Position numbers and translations under genes: made by a program. From assembly GCA_036503065.1 (NCBI GenBank), contig DASXXM010000129.1, positions 1 to 10,145 on the forward strand: 10,145 bases of DNA, given 5' to 3'. The stretch comes from DATEPR01 sp036503065. Lineage in GTDB: Bacteria; Actinomycetota; Actinomycetes; Mycobacteriales; Pseudonocardiaceae. Below the pieces are notes generated by a model that saw nothing but the letters and a program-made list of their open reading frames with translations, did no database searches and was not told the DNA's origin. Positions 1 to 6,509 of the stretch are shown piece after piece. Every line of letters begins with the position of its first letter. Positions within the stretch are counted from its first letter, which is position 1.

Positions 1-471
1 GATCAGCGGGAAGTTGAACGGCGCGATCACGCCGACGACCCCGGCCGGCACGCGCTGCGCCCAGCTGCGCCGGGGGAGCTCGCTCGGTAGCAGTTCGCCG
101 TAGGCACGGCCGGGCAGCCCGGCGGCCTCGTAGCACTCCTGTGCGGTCAGGTGCACCTCGAGTTCCGCCTTGCCCGGCACCGAACCGGACTCCCTGACGA
201 TCCAGTCGCCGATCTCGGCGGCGTGCTCGGTGAGCAGGTCACCGGCGCGGCGGAACACGGCGGCACGTTCGGTGTAGGGGCGGGCTGCCCAGTCCGCCTG
301 CGCCTGGGCGGCCCGCTCGGCGGCCTGTGCCACGTCGGTCGGTCCGGCCAGGCCGATGCGGGCGAGTTCGGCTCCGGTCGCGGGTGCCGTGACCGCGCGA
401 TCGCCTGCCGAGCCGGGCACCCAACCGCCGAGGAAGACCCTGCCGTGCCACCGCTCGTCCAGCCAAGTCAC
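1..471 (-). CDS. Aldehyde dehydrogenase, benzaldehyde/vanillin dehydrogenase type (N-terminal part; runs off the window)
   Basis: NAD(P)-dependent oxidation of an aldehyde, probably aromatic, to the acid. The first 157 residues are in the window; the catalytic Cys and Glu lie outside. The start MTWLDERWHGRVFLGGW resembles benzaldehyde/vanillin dehydrogenases, which begin with a similar [LD]-x-W-x-G-x-F-x-GGW pattern. Residues 142-157 read PAGVVGVIAPFNFPLI, the cofactor-binding stretch with the conserved Asn of the oxyanion hole (N153). No ATG exists in frame; an in-frame TGA lies upstream at about 532-534. I chose GTG at 469-471 because a GGAG lies 6 nt upstream and the N-terminus then matches the family. 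It is divergent from the pca operon and shares its regulatory region, so a role in converting an aromatic aldehyde toward protocatechuate is likely. The exact substrate cannot be read from this part. The family call is firm; the aromatic specificity is inference. Confidence 0.88.
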   Translation of the reverse strand, partial: MTWLDERWHGRVFLGGWVPGSAGDRAVTAPATGAELARIGLAGPTDVAQAAERAAQAQADWAARPYTERAAVFRRAGDLLTEHAAEIGDWIVRESGSVPGKAELEVHLTAQECYEAAGLPGRAYGELLPSELPRRSWAQRVPAGVVGVIAPFNFPLI

Positions 472-503
472 GTCGCGCTCCGATGTGCGTATGACGAACC
501 ACT

Positions 504-518
504 GTTCTGGGAGCGAAC
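504..518. promoter_or_regulatory. IclR-type operator-like inverted repeat, aldehyde dehydrogenase side
   Basis: GTTCTGGGAGCGAAC is a 15-bp inverted repeat. With the flanking T and A it reads TGTTC-N7-GAACA (503-519). It has the same length and half-site layout as the 15-bp repeat at 620-634 (GTTCG-N5-CGAAC) with one half-site mismatch. IclR-family regulators such as Pseudomonas PcaR bind 15-bp sites of this form. It overlaps the -10 box of the leftward promoter. Binding by the IclR protein encoded at 5587-6393 is inference. Confidence 0.5.
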
Positions 519-544
519 ATAGAACCGTCGATCAGGGGCGTCAA
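516..544 (-). promoter_or_regulatory. Promoter of the aldehyde dehydrogenase gene
   Basis: On the - strand, TTGACG (539-544) is followed after 17 nt by TATGTT (516-521), close to the sigma70-type consensus. The -10 box overlaps the inverted repeat at 504-518, so a bound regulator would block or alter polymerase contact. The predicted transcript starts about 40 nt before the GTG start at 471. Confidence 0.6.
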
Positions 545-571
545 TACTTGACCGCCATGCGCACAGCTTGG

Positions 572-601
572 TTGACCGTGCCGTGTCGGTAGTCCTAGTG
601 T
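572..601 (+). promoter_or_regulatory. Promoter of the pca operon
   Basis: TTGACC (572-577), an 18-nt spacer and TAGTGT (596-601) fit the actinobacterial TTGAC/TAGNNT pattern. Transcription would start near 608, just ahead of the operator-like repeat at 620-634 and about 50 nt before the pcaI GTG. The ATG at 568 lies upstream of the -10 box and directly abuts the -35 box, which argues against its use as a start codon. Confidence 0.55.
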
Positions 602-619
602 TCGAATTGACGACACCCT

Positions 620-634
620 GTTCGCGATGCGAAC
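620..634. promoter_or_regulatory. IclR-type operator-like perfect inverted repeat, pca operon side
   Basis: GTTCGCGATGCGAAC is a perfect 6+3+6 palindrome, equivalent to GTTCG-N5-CGAAC, a form used by IclR-family regulators of aromatic catabolism. It lies just downstream of the predicted transcription start, where a bound protein could block elongation or respond to effector. Together with the repeat at 504-518 it suggests joint control of both divergent units. Confidence 0.6.
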
Positions 635-642
635 GCCGAGCT

Positions 643-649
643 GAGGGGG
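643..649 (+). promoter_or_regulatory. Ribosome binding site deciding the pcaI start
   Basis: GAGGGGG lies 8 nt before GTG 658. No comparable site precedes the in-frame ATG at 568, which lies in the promoter. Confidence 0.6.
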
Positions 650-657
650 CTGACCGC

Positions 658-1485
658 GTGCCTTCTGCCGTCTTCACCGCGCTCGACGACGCGGTCGCGG
701 AGTTGGTGCCGGACGGCGCGACGGTCGCGCTGGAGGGGTTCACCCACCTGATCCCGTTCGCCGCCGGGCATGAAATCATCCGACAGCAGCGGCGAGAACT
801 GACCCTGGTGCGGATGACGCCGGACCTGATCTACGACCAGCTCATCGGTGCGGGCTGCGCGTCCCGGCTGGTGTTCTCCTGGGGCGGCAACCCGGGGGTC
901 GGCTCGCTGCACCGGTTCCGGGACGCGGTCGAGCACGGTTGGCCCGGCCCGCTGGCGATCGAGGAACACAGCCACGCCGGCATGGCCAACCGCTACGTGG
1001 CCGGCGCGTCCGGGCTGCCGTTCGCGGTGCTGCGCGGCTACACCGGCACCGACCTGGTGGCCAACACGCCCAACATCAGGACGGTGACCTGCCCGTTCAC
1101 CGGCGAGGTGCTGACCGCCGTGCCGGCGCTGCGGCCGGACGTCACGGTGATCCACGCGCAGCAGGCCGACCGGGCGGGCAACGTGCGCATGTGGGGCATC
1201 ACCGGCGTGCAGAAGGAGGCGGTGCTGGCCGCGACCCGCTCGCTGGTCACCGTGGAGGAGGTCGTGCCGTCGTTCGAACCACGGCCCGGCACAGTGGTGC
1301 TGCCCAACTGGGTGGTCAGCCGGATCGCGGTGGTGCCCGGCGGGGCCTATCCGTCCTATGCGGACGGGTACTCGGTCCGGGACAATGACTACTACCTGGC
1401 GTGGGACGCGATCAGCAGGGACCGGGACACGTTCCGTGCCTGGCTGGACGAGCACGGTTTCGGGAACGGAGCGGGGAGCGAGTAG
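658..1485 (+). CDS. pcaI: 3-oxoadipate CoA-transferase subunit A (glutaconate CoA-transferase-like)
   Basis: With PcaJ, moves CoA from succinyl-CoA onto 3-oxoadipate, the penultimate step of the beta-ketoadipate pathway in the cytoplasm. The 275-residue protein carries LEGFTHLIPFAAGHEIIR (25-42), RMTPDLIYDQLIG (52-64) and a glycine-rich WGGNPGVGSLHRFRD segment from 75. This pattern belongs to the CatI/glutaconate CoA-transferase-like branch rather than the shorter SCOT-like PcaI branch. The frame is open upstream to an ATG at 568, but that start abuts the -35 box and would add 30 residues unlike the family. GTG at 658 has a strong GAGGGGG 8 nt upstream (643-649), so I take it as the start. 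pcaJ begins 3 nt after its stop. It could equally be called catI; the neighbouring pca genes favour pcaI. Confidence 0.93.
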   Translation: MPSAVFTALDDAVAELVPDGATVALEGFTHLIPFAAGHEIIRQQRRELTLVRMTPDLIYDQLIGAGCASRLVFSWGGNPGVGSLHRFRDAVEHGWPGPLAIEEHSHAGMANRYVAGASGLPFAVLRGYTGTDLVANTPNIRTVTCPFTGEVLTAVPALRPDVTVIHAQQADRAGNVRMWGITGVQKEAVLAATRSLVTVEEVVPSFEPRPGTVVLPNWVVSRIAVVPGGAYPSYADGYSVRDNDYYLAWDAISRDRDTFRAWLDEHGFGNGAGSE

Positions 1486-1488
1486 GCC

Positions 1489-2241
1489 GTGGAGTGGACC
1501 AGCGACGAGATGATGACGATCGCGGCCGCGCGCACGCTGCGCGACGGCATGACGTGCTTCGTCGGCATCGGCCTGCCGTCCACCGCCGCGAACCTGGCCC
1601 GCCGGACGCACGCCCCCGACCTCGTGCTGATCTACGAGTCCGGCACGATCGGCGCCAAGCCCGGCTACCTGCCACTGTCCATTGGGGACGGTGTACTTGC
1701 CGAGACGGCGGACTCGGTGGTCAGCGTGCCCGAGGTGTTCAACTACTGGCTTCAGTCCGGCCGGGTGGACGTCGGCTTCCTTGGCGCCGCACAGTTGGAC
1801 CGGTTCGCCAACATCAACACCACCCTGGTCGGCGACGACTACACCCATCCCGGGGTCCGGCTGCCCGGTGCCGGTGGCGCGCCGGAGATCGCGGCGTCCT
1901 GTCGTGAGGTCGTCGTGGTGGTCCGGCAGAGCACGCGGGCTTTCGTGGCGAAGGTCGACTTCGTGACCAGCGTCGGCCACGGCGCGGGCCCCGGCGACCG
2001 GGCGCGGCTCGGCCTGCGTGGCGCGGGGCCACAACGGGTGATCACGGATCTCGGCGTGCTCGAACCGGATCCGGACACGTGCGAACTCGTGCTCACCCAA
2101 CTGCATCCGGGCGCGACCGTCGCGCAGGCGAGGGCGGCGACCGGCTGGCCGCTGCGGGTACGGGAACCGTTGCCCACCACCGAACCGCCGGCCGAGGACG
2201 AACTCAGGGTGCTGCGGGAACTCACGAAGGGGCAGAGCTGA
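1489..2241 (+). CDS. pcaJ: 3-oxoadipate CoA-transferase subunit B
   Basis: Catalytic beta subunit that pairs with PcaI. The 250-residue protein has FVGIGLPSTAANLAR (24-38) and IYESGTIGAKPGYLP from about 48; E50 in the YESG motif sits where family I CoA-transferases have the glutamate that forms the acyl-CoA thioester intermediate. The region VGDDYTHPGVRLPGAGGA is typical of the glutaconate/3-oxoadipate transferase beta chains. The start is GTG at 1489, with a purine-rich GGGGAGCGAG stretch just ahead, inside the end of pcaI. Its TGA stop shares one base with the ATG of pcaH, so translation of the two is probably coupled. In several other actinobacteria a thiolase gene (pcaF) follows here; it does not in this window. 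Confidence 0.93.
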   Translation: MEWTSDEMMTIAAARTLRDGMTCFVGIGLPSTAANLARRTHAPDLVLIYESGTIGAKPGYLPLSIGDGVLAETADSVVSVPEVFNYWLQSGRVDVGFLGAAQLDRFANINTTLVGDDYTHPGVRLPGAGGAPEIAASCREVVVVVRQSTRAFVAKVDFVTSVGHGAGPGDRARLGLRGAGPQRVITDLGVLEPDPDTCELVLTQLHPGATVAQARAATGWPLRVREPLPTTEPPAEDELRVLRELTKGQS

Positions 2242-2975
2242 TGAACCTGCGACCTGGGCGGGATGGTTGGGAAAAAACACTGTTCGAACGCGCGCCGGAC
2301 GGCGTACATCCGCCGGTGAGCTACCCGGCGTACCGGTCGAACCTGCTGCGGTCGCCGCGCCAACCACTGGTGCTGCTGCCGCAGAACCTCACCGAGGTGA
2401 CCGCGCCGGTGTTCGGCGCCGACCGGCTCGGACCGAACGACGACGACCTGACCCGCCAGTTCGACGGCGAACCACTCGGCCAACGGATCATCATGCACGG
2501 CCGGGTCCGCGAAGCCGACGGCAGGCCGGTGCCGCACACGCTGGTCGAGATCTGGCAGGCCAACGCGGCGGGCCGCTACCGGCACGCCAACGACAACTGG
2601 CCGGCACCGCTGGACCCCAACTTCGCGGGCGCGGGCCGCACCATCACCGACGCCGACGGCCGCTACACGTTCACCACGATCCAGCCCGGCGCGTACCCGT
2701 GGGGCAACCACCCCAACGCGTGGCGGCCTGCGCACATCCACTTCTCGCTGTTCGGCCGGGCGTTCACGCAGCGACTGGTCACCCAGATGTACTTTCCCGG
2801 CGACCCGCTGCTGCCCTACGACCCGATCTACAACTCGATCCCGGACCAGAAGGCCAGGGAGCGGCTCATCGCGCGCTTCGACCTCGACCGCACCAAACCG
2901 GACTGGGCACTGGCGTACGAGTTCGACATCGTGTTGCGCGGCACCCCGTTCGAGTCGGCGGACCACCATGACTGA
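2241..2975 (+). CDS. pcaH: Protocatechuate 3,4-dioxygenase beta subunit
   Basis: Iron-bearing subunit of the intradiol dioxygenase that opens protocatechuate between C3 and C4 to 3-carboxy-cis,cis-muconate. The 244-residue length is normal for the family. All four expected Fe(III) ligands are visible by pattern: Y113 in AAGRYRHAND, Y152 in PGAYPW, and H165 and H167 in RPAHIHFS. The N-terminal helix region (about 1-60) and the beta-sandwich core starting at RIIMHGRV (82-89) are both present. The frame is open further upstream (to 2079), inside pcaJ, but ATG 2241 overlaps the pcaJ stop and gives the family's usual N-terminus. The 3' end overlaps pcaG by 8 nt, as expected for subunits made in equal amounts. 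This gene, with pcaG, identifies the operon as the protocatechuate branch. Confidence 0.96.
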   Translation: MNLRPGRDGWEKTLFERAPDGVHPPVSYPAYRSNLLRSPRQPLVLLPQNLTEVTAPVFGADRLGPNDDDLTRQFDGEPLGQRIIMHGRVREADGRPVPHTLVEIWQANAAGRYRHANDNWPAPLDPNFAGAGRTITDADGRYTFTTIQPGAYPWGNHPNAWRPAHIHFSLFGRAFTQRLVTQMYFPGDPLLPYDPIYNSIPDQKARERLIARFDLDRTKPDWALAYEFDIVLRGTPFESADHHD

Positions 2976-3471
2976 CCTCACTCCGTCGCAGACCGTCGGC
3001 CCGTTCCTGCATATCGTGTTGCCCTGGGCGGACGGCCCGTTCGCGGCGTCACCGGACACCCCCGACGCGATCGCCATCGACGGCCGGGTGACCGACGGTG
3101 CCGGTGCCGTCGTCCCGGACGCCATCATCGAAACCTGGCAGACCCCCGCTGACCAGCGCGGTTTCGCCCGCTGCCCGACGGACGACGACGGCTGGTACCG
3201 GATCATCACCGTCCGGCCGCCGCCCGAACCCGATCGTGACGCCAATGTCGAGGCGCCGCACGTGGACGTGTCGGTGTTCGCCCGTGGCCTGCTGCGCAGG
3301 CTGGTCACCAGGATCTACTTCCCGGACGCCACCGAGAACGCCGCCGACCCGGTCCTGGCAGGCGTCGATCCGGCGCGGCGCGGCACGCTCGTCGCGGCGG
3401 CCGTGGACGGCGGCTACCGGTTCGACATCCGGCTGCAGGGCGACGGCGAAACGGTCTTCTTCGATGTCTGA
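2968..3471 (+). CDS. pcaG: Protocatechuate 3,4-dioxygenase alpha subunit
   Basis: Non-iron partner of PcaH; the alpha chain completes the active-site pocket and the quaternary assembly. The N-terminal LTPSQTVGPFLHI (4-16) is the family signature, and APHVDVSVFARGLLRRLVTR from residue 96 followed by IYFPDATENAADPVL is the conserved C-terminal core. The iron-ligand Tyr and His residues of PcaH are not conserved here, as expected for alpha. At 167 residues it is somewhat shorter than the roughly 200 residues of proteobacterial PcaG; loops between residues 59 and 95 are compact. The start ATG overlaps the end of pcaH by 8 nt (ATGACTGA), and its own end overlaps pcaB by 8 nt (ATGTCTGA). I see no sign of damage. 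Confidence 0.95.
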   Translation: MTDLTPSQTVGPFLHIVLPWADGPFAASPDTPDAIAIDGRVTDGAGAVVPDAIIETWQTPADQRGFARCPTDDDGWYRIITVRPPPEPDRDANVEAPHVDVSVFARGLLRRLVTRIYFPDATENAADPVLAGVDPARRGTLVAAAVDGGYRFDIRLQGDGETVFFDV

Positions 3472-4483
3472 CCTGTTGTCCGGCATGTTCGGCGGCAGGC
3501 CGGACTGGCTGGCGGCGCTGCTGGAGGTGGAGGCGGCCCTGGCCGGCGCGGCCGCCGACATCGGCCGGATACCGTTGGCCGCCGCGACTTCGATCGTCCA
3601 GCACTGCCGTGCCGAACTGTTCGACGAGGCCGATCTCGCGCGCCGGGCCGCCGAGCACGCCACGCCGGTGGCGCCACTGGTGGACGACCTGCGCGCCCTG
3701 CTGCCGCCGGAGATCGCCCGGTACGTGCACACCCCCGCCACCAGCCAGGACATCATCGACAGCGCGCTGATGCTGATCGCCGCGCGAGCCATCGACGGCT
3801 TGCTGCCCGACCTGGAATCGTGCGTCCACCGGACCCGCATGCTCACTGACGCTCATCAAGCCACCCCGCAACTGGGCCGCACACTGCTGGCCGCCGCGAC
3901 GCCGACCACGTTCGGCCTGCTGGCCGCTGCCTGGCGGTCGGGGCTGGTCGAGGCGCGCGTCTCGTTGGCGCGGGTACGTCAGGCGCTGGCCGTGCAACTC
4001 GGCGGACCCGTTGGCGCGCTGAACGACTCGGCGTTGGTGGCCGCGTTCGCGCAGCGGCTCGGGCTTGCGGTACCGGCGTCCTCGTGGCACACCAACCGGG
4101 GCCGGATCGCCGAGTTGGCGAGCGCGTTGGGGCTGGTCGTCGGCGCGCTCGGCAAGATCGGCGGCGATGTGCTGCTGTTGGCGCAGCCGGAAATAGCGGA
4201 GCTGGCCGAGGGCCGGTCGGGTGGGTCGTCCTCCATGCCGCACAAGCGCAACAGCGCGCGGTCGGTGCAGCTCGTGGCGTGCGCGCACCGCGCGCCGGGC
4301 CTGATCGGCACGGTCTTCGCCGGCCTGCCGCAGGAGTTGCACCGTGCGGCAGGCCGCTGGCAGGCCGAGTGGGAGACCGTGGCCGAACTGCTCGCCCTGA
4401 CCGTCGCGGCGGCCGGGCACGGCCGGGTGCTGCTGGTGGAGCTGAAGGTGGACACCGTGCGGATGGCGGAGGGATTGCGATGA
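3464..4483 (+). CDS. pcaB: 3-carboxy-cis,cis-muconate cycloisomerase, short form
   Basis: Converts 3-carboxy-cis,cis-muconate to 4-carboxymuconolactone; a member of the fumarase/aspartase/argininosuccinate lyase superfamily, usually a homotetramer. Visible signatures are HTPATSQDIIDSALM (89-103), ATPTTFGLLAAAW (145-157) and the mobile signature loop GGSSSMPHKRNSARS (253-267), which carries the catalytic Ser. The frame is open far upstream inside pcaG, but ATG 3464 gives the expected N-terminus and overlaps the pcaG stop by 8 nt. At 339 residues the protein is about 100 shorter than the 430-450 typical of PcaB: it stops after a VDTVRMAEGL segment that in longer relatives is followed by a further C-terminal helical region. 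The stop overlaps pcaD (ATGA), so the truncation is clean and not a visible frameshift. Confidence 0.93.
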   Translation: MSDLLSGMFGGRPDWLAALLEVEAALAGAAADIGRIPLAAATSIVQHCRAELFDEADLARRAAEHATPVAPLVDDLRALLPPEIARYVHTPATSQDIIDSALMLIAARAIDGLLPDLESCVHRTRMLTDAHQATPQLGRTLLAAATPTTFGLLAAAWRSGLVEARVSLARVRQALAVQLGGPVGALNDSALVAAFAQRLGLAVPASSWHTNRGRIAELASALGLVVGALGKIGGDVLLLAQPEIAELAEGRSGGSSSMPHKRNSARSVQLVACAHRAPGLIGTVFAGLPQELHRAAGRWQAEWETVAELLALTVAAAGHGRVLLVELKVDTVRMAEGLR

Positions 4484-5232
4484 CGCTGGCATACGACCTC
4501 TCCGGCCGGGTGGACGCGCCGGTGCTGCTGCTCGGGCCGTCGCTCGGCACCACAAGGGCGATGTGGGCGCCGCAGCATCCCGTGCTGTCCCAACGTTTCC
4601 TGGTGCTGCGCTACGATCTGCTCGGCCACGGCGACTCGGCGGTGCCACCCGGTCCGTACACGGTGGACCAGCTGGCCGACGAGGTACTGGCGCTGTTGGA
4701 CAGCCTGCGCATCACCCGGTGCCACTACGGCGGCGTGTCGCTGGGCGGCATGATCGGCATGACGTTGGCCGCCCGGCACCCGGACCGCATCGACCGGCTG
4801 GCCCTGCTGTGCACGTCGGCCCACCTGCCGCCGCCCAAGGGCTGGCTGGACCGCGCCGACCAGGTCAAGGCACATGGCACCGCGTCGATCGCGGACGTCG
4901 TCGTGGCCCGCTGGTTCACGCCCGCCTTCACCGGCCAGGACCCGTACGTCGCGATGCTCGCCGCCACCCCCGACGAGGGCTACGCCGCCTGCTGCGCCGC
5001 GATCGCCGTGATGGACCTGCGGCCGGTACTGAGCGGAATCACCGCCCCCACGCTCGTCATCGCGGGCCACGACGACCCGGCCACCCCACCGGACCACGGC
5101 CGCCTGATCGCCGACTCGATCCCCGGCGCCCGTTTCGTCGAACTTGCCGACGCATCGCATCTCGCCGGCGTGGAACGACCGGACGATGTGACCAAACTAC
5201 TGCTGGACCACCTGGGAGGCAACGATGTCTGA
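4480..5232 (+). CDS. pcaD: 3-oxoadipate enol-lactonase
   Basis: Alpha/beta-hydrolase that opens 3-oxoadipate enol-lactone to 3-oxoadipate. The 250-residue protein shows LLGPSLGTTRAMWAPQ (17-32, oxyanion-hole region), RYDLLGHGDSA (44-54), the nucleophile elbow GVSLGGM with S87, the acid D199 in AGHDDPATPP and the base H227 in ADASHLAG. The start ATG at 4480 overlaps the pcaB stop (ATGA). The 3' end overlaps pcaC by 8 nt (ATGTCTGA). In Streptomyces and Rhodococcus the two activities are commonly one fused protein, PcaL; here they are separate reading frames that almost touch, which looks like the split counterpart of that fusion. Confidence 0.95.
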   Translation: MTLAYDLSGRVDAPVLLLGPSLGTTRAMWAPQHPVLSQRFLVLRYDLLGHGDSAVPPGPYTVDQLADEVLALLDSLRITRCHYGGVSLGGMIGMTLAARHPDRIDRLALLCTSAHLPPPKGWLDRADQVKAHGTASIADVVVARWFTPAFTGQDPYVAMLAATPDEGYAACCAAIAVMDLRPVLSGITAPTLVIAGHDDPATPPDHGRLIADSIPGARFVELADASHLAGVERPDDVTKLLLDHLGGNDV

Positions 5233-5590
5233 TTCCTATGTGGACGGCATGGCGGTAAGACGAGCGGTACTCGGCGACGACCACGTGGACCGCGCGGCAG
5301 CCAACACGACGGAGTTCACCGCGCCCTTCCAGGACTTGATCACCCGCTACGCGTGGGGCTCGGTGTGGACGCGACCGGGCCTGGACCGCCGGACCCGCAG
5401 TTGCATCACGCTGGCGATGCTGGCCGCTCTCGGCCACCACGACGAACTGGCCATGCACACCACGGCCGCGCTGCGCAACGGCGTCACCCCGGAGGAGATC
5501 AGCGAGGTCCTGCTGCAGGTCGCCGTCTACGCGGGCGTACCCGCCGCCAACTCGGCGTACAACGTGGCCCGGCGGGTGCTCGACCAGTGA
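5225..5590 (+). CDS. pcaC: 4-carboxymuconolactone decarboxylase
   Basis: Decarboxylates 4-carboxymuconolactone to 3-oxoadipate enol-lactone, acting between PcaB and PcaD. The 121-residue protein is a single CMD domain of normal length, with WGSVWTRPGLDRRTRSCITL (44-63), AMLAALGHHDELAMH (64-78) and AALRNGVTPEEISEVLLQV (81-99). These are the standard PcaC segments, including the His at 78 of the family signature. It starts 8 nt inside pcaD and its TGA overlaps the GTG start of the regulator gene. The N-terminal 45 residues (DGMAVRRAVLGDDHVDRA and on) also match free-standing PcaC, so it is not merely a detached PcaL tail. Confidence 0.96.
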   Translation: MSDSYVDGMAVRRAVLGDDHVDRAAANTTEFTAPFQDLITRYAWGSVWTRPGLDRRTRSCITLAMLAALGHHDELAMHTTAALRNGVTPEEISEVLLQVAVYAGVPAANSAYNVARRVLDQ

Positions 5591-6393
5591 CCGAGCCGCA
5601 CGGTGCCATTGCGCAACCATCCCGCCCTGACGGTGAGTTCGTCCAGTCCCTGGATCGCGGCCTGGCAGTCATCCGGGCCTTCGACGCCGAGCACCCCGAG
5701 CTGACGCTGTCGGACGTGGCCCGGCAGACCGGCCTGACCAGGGCGGCGGCCCGCCGATTCCTGCGGACCCTGGTGGAGATCGGCTACATGCGCACGGAGG
5801 GCGGCAAGTTCGCGCTGCGCCCCAAGATCCTCGAACTCGGCTATGCCTATCTGTCCAGCCTGTCCCTGCCCGAACTCGCGTTGCCACACATGGAGCAGCT
5901 CGTGGAGCGGGTACACGAGTCGTCGTCCATGTGCGTGCTGGACGGCGACGAGATCGTGTATGTCGGTCGTGTGCCGACGAAGCGAATCATGGCCGTGGTG
6001 ATCGCGGTCGGCACCAGGTTCCCCGCGTACGCCACCTCAATGGGCCGGGTTCTGCTGGCCGGTCATTCGGATGAGTGGCTGGACGGTTGGCTGGCGTCGG
6101 CGAAGCTGCGTCAGCTGACCATCCATACGACGACGGACAGCTCGGAGCTGCGCGCCGAGTTGGTTCGGATTCGTGCGCGTGGCTGGGCTTTGGTGGACCA
6201 GGAACTGGAGGAGGGCCTGCGCTCGGTGGCGGTACCGATCCGAGACACGTCCGGCCGGGTGGTGGCCGCGGTCAACGTCGCGGTCAACGCATCACGCCGC
6301 AGCGTCGACGAGGTAACCGCGGAGGTCGTGCCGTTACTCCTGGACACGGCCCGCCAGATCGAGGCCGACCTGACCGGCGCCGCCCACACGTAA
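5587..6393 (+). CDS. pcaR: IclR-family transcriptional regulator of the pca operon
   Basis: DNA-binding regulator, probably sensing a pathway intermediate. The 268-residue protein starts VQSLDRGLAVIRAF (19-32), the classic IclR N-terminal winged-helix entry. The helix-turn-helix falls at LTLSDVARQTGLTRAAARRF (39-58), followed by the wing EGGKFALRPK (71-80). The effector-binding domain spans about 95-260, with SMGRVLLAG, LRSVAVPIRD and VVAAVNVAVNASR. This layout is that of the PcaR/PobR group. The frame is open upstream inside pcaC; GTG 5587 overlaps the pcaC stop (GTGA) and gives the normal length. Being last in the operon implies autoregulation. Likely targets are the repeats at 504-518 and 620-634. 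One leucine (L250) uses the rare TTA codon. Whether it activates or represses cannot be read from sequence. Confidence 0.88.
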   Translation: MTEPHGAIAQPSRPDGEFVQSLDRGLAVIRAFDAEHPELTLSDVARQTGLTRAAARRFLRTLVEIGYMRTEGGKFALRPKILELGYAYLSSLSLPELALPHMEQLVERVHESSSMCVLDGDEIVYVGRVPTKRIMAVVIAVGTRFPAYATSMGRVLLAGHSDEWLDGWLASAKLRQLTIHTTTDSSELRAELVRIRARGWALVDQELEEGLRSVAVPIRDTSGRVVAAVNVAVNASRRSVDEVTAEVVPLLLDTARQIEADLTGAAHT

Positions 6394-6449
6394 CCCGGCG
6401 AGTGGCCGATGGATCCCCACCGGCGGGGAACTCATTCAGCAAGCCTCTC

Positions 6450-6482
6450 GCCGGCCCTGTCGAGCGCATGATCGCGGCCGGC
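6450..6482. terminator. Possible terminator hairpin between convergent genes
   Basis: GCCGGCC (6450-6456) and GGCCGGC (6476-6482) form a perfect 7-bp stem around a 19-nt loop, between the stop of the regulator gene (6393) and the stop of the convergent deacetylase gene (6510). There is no T-tract on either side, so this is only a candidate. A second small near-palindrome (CCCCACCGGCGGGG) lies at about 6416-6429. Confidence 0.35.
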
Positions 6483-6509
6483 TCGGCGCTCGGTCCGCCT
6501 TGCCGGTGG

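Noticed and set aside
568..657. ATG 568 as start of pcaI
   Set aside because: It abuts the -35 box of the predicted promoter and adds 30 residues unlike the family; GTG 658 has a strong ribosome binding site.
595..2367. Open frame of 590 codons on the - strand opposite pcaI and pcaJ
   Set aside because: High-GC shadow frame. Its translation is Arg/Gly/Val-rich low-complexity with no domain, and the + strand genes have family signatures throughout.
4470..4500. Frameshift at the pcaB/pcaD junction explaining the short PcaB
   Set aside because: The next frame is pcaD, starting with a normal N-terminus at an ATGA overlap. No leftover PcaB C-terminal sequence is visible in any frame.
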